DNA of 64,000 nt from Dallia pectoralis (lineage: Eukaryota > Chordata > Actinopteri > Esociformes > Umbridae), in assembly GCA_029465975.1 (NCBI GenBank), contig CM055754.1, positions 6,397,604 through 6,461,603 on the forward strand, read 5' to 3'. The translations under genes were made by a program, and so were the position numbers. Position 1 is the stretch's first letter; each line of letters begins with the position of its first letter. The notes under the pieces were generated by a model. It saw nothing but the letters and a program-made list of their open reading frames with translations, was not told the DNA's origin and did no database searches. Below are positions 61,063 through 64,000 of this stretch, piece by piece.

Positions 61063-64000
61063 GTATCATCAATATCGACATTTCTATCATGATAGAAATG
61101 GTATTTTCTTGCCGCCCATGCCTTTTGTAGTTGATGATTTGTCTTACTGTCTGCATTTTATGTAGTCAATTACTTGTATGATTGGTTTTGGTGATTCAAG
61201 TATATTCTGATTCTATGACAAACATATTGCTCTTTCCCATATTCCAAACAGAAGAAGAGTATCCACATTCCTTTCCGGAGCAAGTACAACCGGGTGACCA
61301 AGCGAGCGCGGTACCTCCACGAAAACCCTTCTTGTCTGCTATGTAACATCCTGCACCGCTATCTAGAGCAGGCAGACTACTCAGTGATAGAAGAGGCGAC
61401 CATGGTGAGACCTGTGTGTGTGTGTGTGCGTTATAGTGTGTTTTATTAGCTTCAGAACTACAGAACACACAGCTTGTGTGGATCTACAATGCCCCCGAAA
61501 GTATTCACAGCGCTTCGCTTTCAGCACGTTTCGTTATGTTACAGCCTTATTGCAAAATCTATAAAAACAATGTTTTCCTGGATTTGAATCTGTTTTGAAA
61601 TAAGGCTGTAAAAACAACGTGTTGAAAAAGTGAAGTGCTGTGAATACTTTCCTGATGCACTGAGCTCTCTCCTAATTAGTCATTAAAACATTTTGTCCTC
61701 AATAGAATGATGGGTTGCCTGCCCTGGTGACACTAAAGAAGGGCCTAGTGGCTCTGGCTCGACAGTGGATGAAGTTTATAGTGGTGACCCAGGGCTTCAA
61801 GGCCATTGGCTTAATGAGGCCCAGCCAGCTGCCCAAACCCAAGGAGATGCCCCAGCAGCAGGCCTTTATGGATCAGAGCCAGGGTCTGGATAACGGAGCC
61901 ACACTGCAGAGTGACACCAGTGGCGACGGGGCAGAGTTTGAGTTTGATGCTGGTAGGCGTTTATGTTTATTCTCTCCCAGTGGTGTATTTGGGAATTTCG
62001 TGGTGAGTGACTACATGACTGATCTGTCTATCAAAACGATTGTAAACATCCTGAAAAGTCCCTTTTTTATGTTAATGAGTTTGATTATATCAATGCGAAC
62101 TACGTTGATGACCGTGATGCATATGCATTATGTTGGTCCGATCGGTAATAGGATGTGTTATCTTCTGTTTAGCCACAGTTAGCGAACACACCATGCTTTT
62201 GGAGGGAGCCTGCAGCCGTCCACCCCCTACAGCAGAGAAATCTGGACCGGTCAGCGGTGTGGAGATCATGAGGAAGCTCTCAAAGTCCCACACGCACAAT
62301 GAATCTGCCCTGAAAATCAAGGTACTGGTGCGTATGTGTTTTTACTCTAAACAACTTATCTATAACTCTTTTCTTAGGCACGTGCCATTATTATACTTAA
62401 TTCTTATAAAGGAGTAGATGTGTTTTCACACCAGTGTTGTGTGCACCCTAGGGTTCCCACCCATACCAGTCCCTGAGCTACACCAGCGGGGACACGGCAG
62501 CTGACTCCCCTGCTCATGTGAGTCATGCATGCGTGGCTGCCAAAGACAGCCCCCGTAAGGAGAGCCTGCTGAGCTATTTGACAGGCAGCTTCCCCAGCCT
62601 TCACAACCTGCTAGAGGGCACGCAGCCGAGGAATGAGCCCGCGACCAAGACCGGCGCGCAGACACGCACGGGTAGGCAGACACGCACGGGCACGCAGACA
62701 CGCACGGGCACGCAGACACGCACGGGCACGCAGACACACGAGAGGGCACGCAGACACACGAGAGGGCACGCAGACACACGAGAGGGCACGCAGACACACG
62801 AGAGGGCACGCAGACACACGAGAGGGCACGCAGACACACGAGAGGGCACGCAGACACACGAGAGGGCACGCAGACACACACTTTTTCTCATGGATCTCAT
62901 GTCCAGCACTTTGTGTTCCATTTCTGTACCATGATTGGTGGAGAAATCCTAAATTGTGGTTCGTTGGCTTTTGTTCTAGGTAACAGTGTGGGGCCAGATG
63001 CACTTACAGAGCACCCACTCCTGTCAGAGCCCTCGTCAGTCAGCTTCTACAACTGGATGTCCAATGCTGTTGGCAACCGGGGCCGAGCGAACCCCATACC
63101 TCAGGAGTCCCCTGTCAACCGCTCCCAGCACAACAGCCTGCAGACAGGTGTGCTGGGGAATGTCTTGTGAAAATCATTTGAAAGCTCTGTTTATGTTAAG
63201 GGGCAATGTCAGCATGGCACGCCAACCCAAAAAGCAAATTGCAGGATATTATTAATATGTATTTCTATGTGATCGGCGTGTCCATGTCATGTTGCTCCTC
63301 AGGCGTCACGTGTAACCTGCCCACCATCCCATCTGCGTCTGACTTCAACACGGTGCTGTCCAGTGACCAGAACACTCTGGATGGAACTCAGTCTCAGCAC
63401 TCTCAGCATAGCAGCAGCCAGGATGACATAATGATGGCTGACATTGACGAGGGCAACCAGTGTCCCGCGGCTGTGCAACTAGCAGATGCACAGGTAACTG
63501 GGCGACTGGCTGGGCGACTGGCTGGGCGACTGGCTGGGCGACTGGCTGGGCGACTGGCTGGGCGACTGGCTGGGCGACTGGCTGGGCGACTGGCTGGGCG
63601 ACTGGCTGGGCGACTGGCTGGGCGACTGACTGATATGATTCTCTCGCACTCCCTGCCTCACACAGGTTGTGTTCAAGCCTCTGCTGAGTCACGCAGGGAT
63701 CCAAGCTCAGGACACCACTCCGCTCAGCTACAAGATGTACTTTGGGGAGCACCTTTCCTTCTCCGGCACATTGGAGTGTCTTAGAGCAGACATTGTGGAC
63801 TCGGATACGTCCAAGGAACGAAAGAACAAGCGGTCAAAAAGGTCAAATGGATCTTTGTATCTCTGTATGTGCTGATAGTTTTAAAGGTCCAATGTGTTAA
63901 AAACCAAGACACAAAGGCAATACACTTTTCTTGTTTTCATGCCATCTCCAGACAGGGCATGCCAAACCTCCAACCGCTGGAGTTGAAGCCGGCACTGTTG
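41391..64000 (+). CDS. bltp1: BLTP1 (KIAA1109/tweek) bridge-like lipid transfer protein, 5' half, 45 coding exons
   Basis: BLTP1 is a giant rod-like protein, with a hydrophobic groove, that carries lipids between membranes at contact sites; loss in animals affects endocytosis, synapses and development. The 45 exons join with consistent phase and GT-AG introns to 7638 coding bases, or 2546 residues, about half of the roughly 5000-residue family length. The gene continues past the right edge. The start at 41391 follows an acceptor at 41357. An N-terminal membrane anchor lies at residues 28-47 (VWLLVATILSCGWIIYLTYY). The conserved groove start is GSFSFSVLSGKVM; other diagnostic stretches include FRWWKMYNPKQKQH, GPWADRQRDCLWKFF, KNKCGCLGGC-like and DEGVESDDLKKDLPLMPPPP. 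A Ser-rich, probably disordered region lies around exons 25-27. No stop or frameshift is seen. Exon coordinates are in the next three entries. Confidence 0.97.
41990..42250 (+). pseudogene. Tc1-like transposase helix-turn-helix fragment in BLTP1 intron
   Basis: Within a 198-codon open frame (41740-42336), the part near 42155-42245 reads STVAQATERVLIGYARNVSQ and then HTVHRTPL. This resembles the DNA-binding helix-turn-helix region of Tc1 transposases (TVAQIAE...R.VSEHTVHRTLL). The rest of the frame does not match, and the frame runs into BLTP1 exon 2, so it is not a gene. Confidence 0.5.
44870..45245 (-). pseudogene. LINE reverse-transcriptase fragment in BLTP1 intron 7
   Basis: The minus-strand frame has SGFHAGHGCTTATIKVFNNI followed by AIDKKHYCAAVYIDLSEAFD, the segment through reverse-transcriptase motif A of a fish LINE. 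The plus-strand stretch at 44885-44903 (ttttatttaaccaggttgg) is the reverse complement of the LINE 3' tail seen at 17395-17425. The copy therefore joins part of the reverse transcriptase almost directly to the 3' end, with a large internal deletion. Confidence 0.7.
45285..46078. mobile_element. Mariner-like non-autonomous element with an internal insertion
   Basis: The outer parts match the second copy at 48126-49154. Shared stretches include gactgatggttgctgataat and caatgtccacactgtattt with tttgatgttattttaat. The left part (tttctgaagaaagttctttg, ttgctgctttaatcagcata) is typical of the same fish family. The sequence leaves the element after cagc at 45435-45438 and returns after cagc at 45785-45788, so about 350 bp appears to be inserted. 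Confidence 0.65.
46095..46205. mobile_element. Tc1-like fragment
   Basis: It aligns by eye with about 50700-50815 of the element at 50522-50833 (atcatcctta / atcatccttg and ggtaaattcagttgat-like segments). No terminal repeat is preserved. Confidence 0.5.
46779..46797. repeat. Short (CA)n tract
   Basis: A CA dinucleotide run just inside BLTP1 intron 8, about 12 bases after the donor. Confidence 0.85.
48126..49154. mobile_element. Mariner-like element split by a hAT-like insertion
   Basis: The left end (gttcaaacgtttgggatc at about 48132) and right end (tcccaaacgttcgaatgg, 49132-49149) are inverted repeats of each other. The interior to 48479 matches the copy at 45285-46078. The element is interrupted by 48480-49131. 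It has no coding capacity and lies in BLTP1 intron 12. Confidence 0.75.
48480..49131. mobile_element. hAT-like non-autonomous transposon, 652 bp
   Basis: The ends are tagggctg and cagcccta, perfect 8-base inverted termini of the hAT type (C/TAGGGNTG). It is flanked by acccaaac (48472-48479) and tcccaaac (49132-49139), an 8-bp target duplication with one mismatch. No transposase frame is present. Confidence 0.75.
50522..50833. mobile_element. Tc1-like MITE, 312 bp, in BLTP1 intron 17
   Basis: The left end tactgtgcatccggaaagca and the right end gaatactttctggatgcact are inverted repeats of about 25 bases (gtgcatcc..aaag.attcac), flanked by TA. The interior has tttgttatgttacagcctta, common to this fish family. 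No coding capacity. It begins about 20 bases after the exon 17 donor. Confidence 0.85.
51381..51440. repeat. Perfect (TG)30 tract at a BLTP1 splice acceptor
   Basis: Sixty bases of uninterrupted TG followed directly by aacag and exon 19 (51446). The intron is only 139 bp (51307-51445), and the tract fills the place of the polypyrimidine tract. Confidence 0.97.
51590..52325. other. BLTP1 intron 19, unassigned
   Basis: No exon. The patchy frames at 51680-52135 have no recognisable domain. It may be decayed transposon, but I could not place it. Confidence 0.3.
52326..52366. mobile_element. Solo Tc1-like terminal repeat
   Basis: The stretch cagtacctgtcaaaagttca is close to the terminal repeat of a well-known fish Tc1 family (cagtacc(a)gtcaaaagtttggaca). 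No partner end is seen nearby. Confidence 0.55.
52807..53813 (+). other. BLTP1 intron 21
   Basis: AT-rich intron of about 1 kb with no exon or recognisable element. Confidence 0.5.
57088..57124. repeat. (GT)n microsatellite
   Basis: GT dinucleotide tract in BLTP1 intron 29. Confidence 0.9.
57165..57808 (+). other. Rest of BLTP1 intron 29
   Basis: The stretch ctacagtgcctagataaaat at about 57164 resembles a Tc1-type terminal repeat, but no matching end was found. The remainder is T-rich with no exon. Confidence 0.3.
59704..60341 (+). other. BLTP1 intron 35
   Basis: No exon. A (GT)10 tract at about 60299-60318 lies just over 20 bases before the exon 36 acceptor. Confidence 0.5.
61020..61059. 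repeat. (TA)n microsatellite
   Basis: About 19 TA repeats in BLTP1 intron 37. Confidence 0.95.
61487..61664. mobile_element. Short Tc1-like MITE in BLTP1 intron 38
   Basis: The left part (cgaaagtattcacagcgctt) and right part (gtgctgtgaatactttcctg) are inverted repeats, and gttatgttacagccttattg is shared with the copy at 50522-50833. Only about 178 bp long, with no coding capacity. Confidence 0.8.
62655..62880. repeat. 18/20-bp minisatellite overlapping the end of BLTP1 exon 41
   Basis: Units based on gcagacacgcacgggcac (18 bp, about four at the left), then gcagacacacgagagggcac (20 bp, about eight). The first unit is the last 16 or so bases of exon 41 plus its donor (cacgg|gtaggc). Later units have gggcac where the first has gggtag, so they lack the GT. 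Long antisense Cys/Val-rich frames here are repeat by-products. Confidence 0.95.
63494..63628. repeat. 12-bp minisatellite at the BLTP1 exon 43 donor
   Basis: About eleven near-perfect units of ctgggcgactgg, starting within five bases of the splice donor (cag|gtaact) and filling most of the 172-bp intron. The Gly-Arg-Leu-Ala frame across it is a by-product of the 12-bp period. Confidence 0.97.

Larger units (their letters stand above)
58461..64000 (+). other. bltp1: BLTP1 coding exons 31-45 (last one partial)
   Basis: Exons: 58461-58581, 58670-58813, 58968-59098, 59183-59385, 59506-59703, 60342-60553, 60659-60961, 61252-61404, 61706-61952, 62173-62321, 62452-62671, 62980-63147, 63303-63493, 63666-63841, 63952-64000 (cut by the window edge). 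The intron at 59099-59182 is only 84 bp. Exons 41 and 43 each end at a donor that starts or adjoins a minisatellite. The donor after exon 44 (aaaag|gtcaaa) is weak, but it is the only one that keeps frame with the conserved continuation. The total is 7638 coding bases. Confidence 0.9.

Noticed and set aside
62426..63003. Cys/Val-rich minus-strand frames and Arg/His-rich plus-strand frames
   Set aside because: They are shadows of BLTP1 exon 41 and the adjoining minisatellite.

Overview
This is vertebrate nuclear DNA, almost certainly from a teleost fish. It holds intron-rich genes with GT-AG introns, single-copy vertebrate orthologues, many decayed Tc1/mariner elements, L2/CR1-like LINE pieces of a type common in fish, and a large number of tandem arrays. 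The LINE 3' tail at about 17.3-17.4 kb and the Tc1 families look like those of pike and salmonids, but that lineage call is inference. I see no bacterial features, CRISPR array, rRNA gene or complete tRNA gene.

Three protein-coding genes are supported, all on the + strand. (1) LINGO2-like at 19770-21605: one uninterrupted coding exon for an LRR/Ig transmembrane neuronal protein of 611 residues. (2) C9orf72 at 33023-37274: nine coding exons that join in frame to 461 residues. The 60-bp second coding exon of the mammalian gene (20 residues) is not found, and ten copies of a 63-bp repeat sit in that interval. (3) BLTP1 (KIAA1109/tweek, a bridge-like lipid-transfer protein): 45 coding exons from 41391 to the window end, giving the first 2546 residues. 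The gene runs off the right edge.

Layout: 1-19.7 kb is gene-poor, either LINGO2 upstream or 5' intron. It carries a Tc1 derivative, four long minisatellites (26-bp telomere-like, 11-bp, 20/26-bp, 15-bp), an L2-like LINE interrupted by the 15-bp array, a Tc1 transposase remnant and a LINE 3' end. 21.6-31 kb is repeat-bearing intergenic DNA (Tc1, LINE reverse transcriptase and Harbinger remnants). A candidate C9orf72 promoter and non-coding first exon lie near 30.95-31.11 kb. About 1.6 kb separates the C9orf72 stop codon from a candidate BLTP1 first exon near 38.86-39.0 kb. BLTP1 introns hold mariner, hAT, Tc1 and LINE remnants.

LINGO2 next to C9orf72 matches the gene order on human 9p21; BLTP1 as the next gene does not match human, where KIAA1109 is on chromosome 4. 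The genes do not form one pathway: LINGO2 is a neuronal surface protein, C9orf72 acts with SMCR8-WDR41 in autophagy and small-GTPase control, and BLTP1 moves lipids at membrane contact sites. I found no clearly new multi-gene system. The most notable signals are the exon loss with a repeat array inside C9orf72, two further minisatellites that begin at BLTP1 splice donors, a pure (TG)30 tract at a BLTP1 splice acceptor, and a hAT-like element nested in a mariner-like element with visible target-site duplications.
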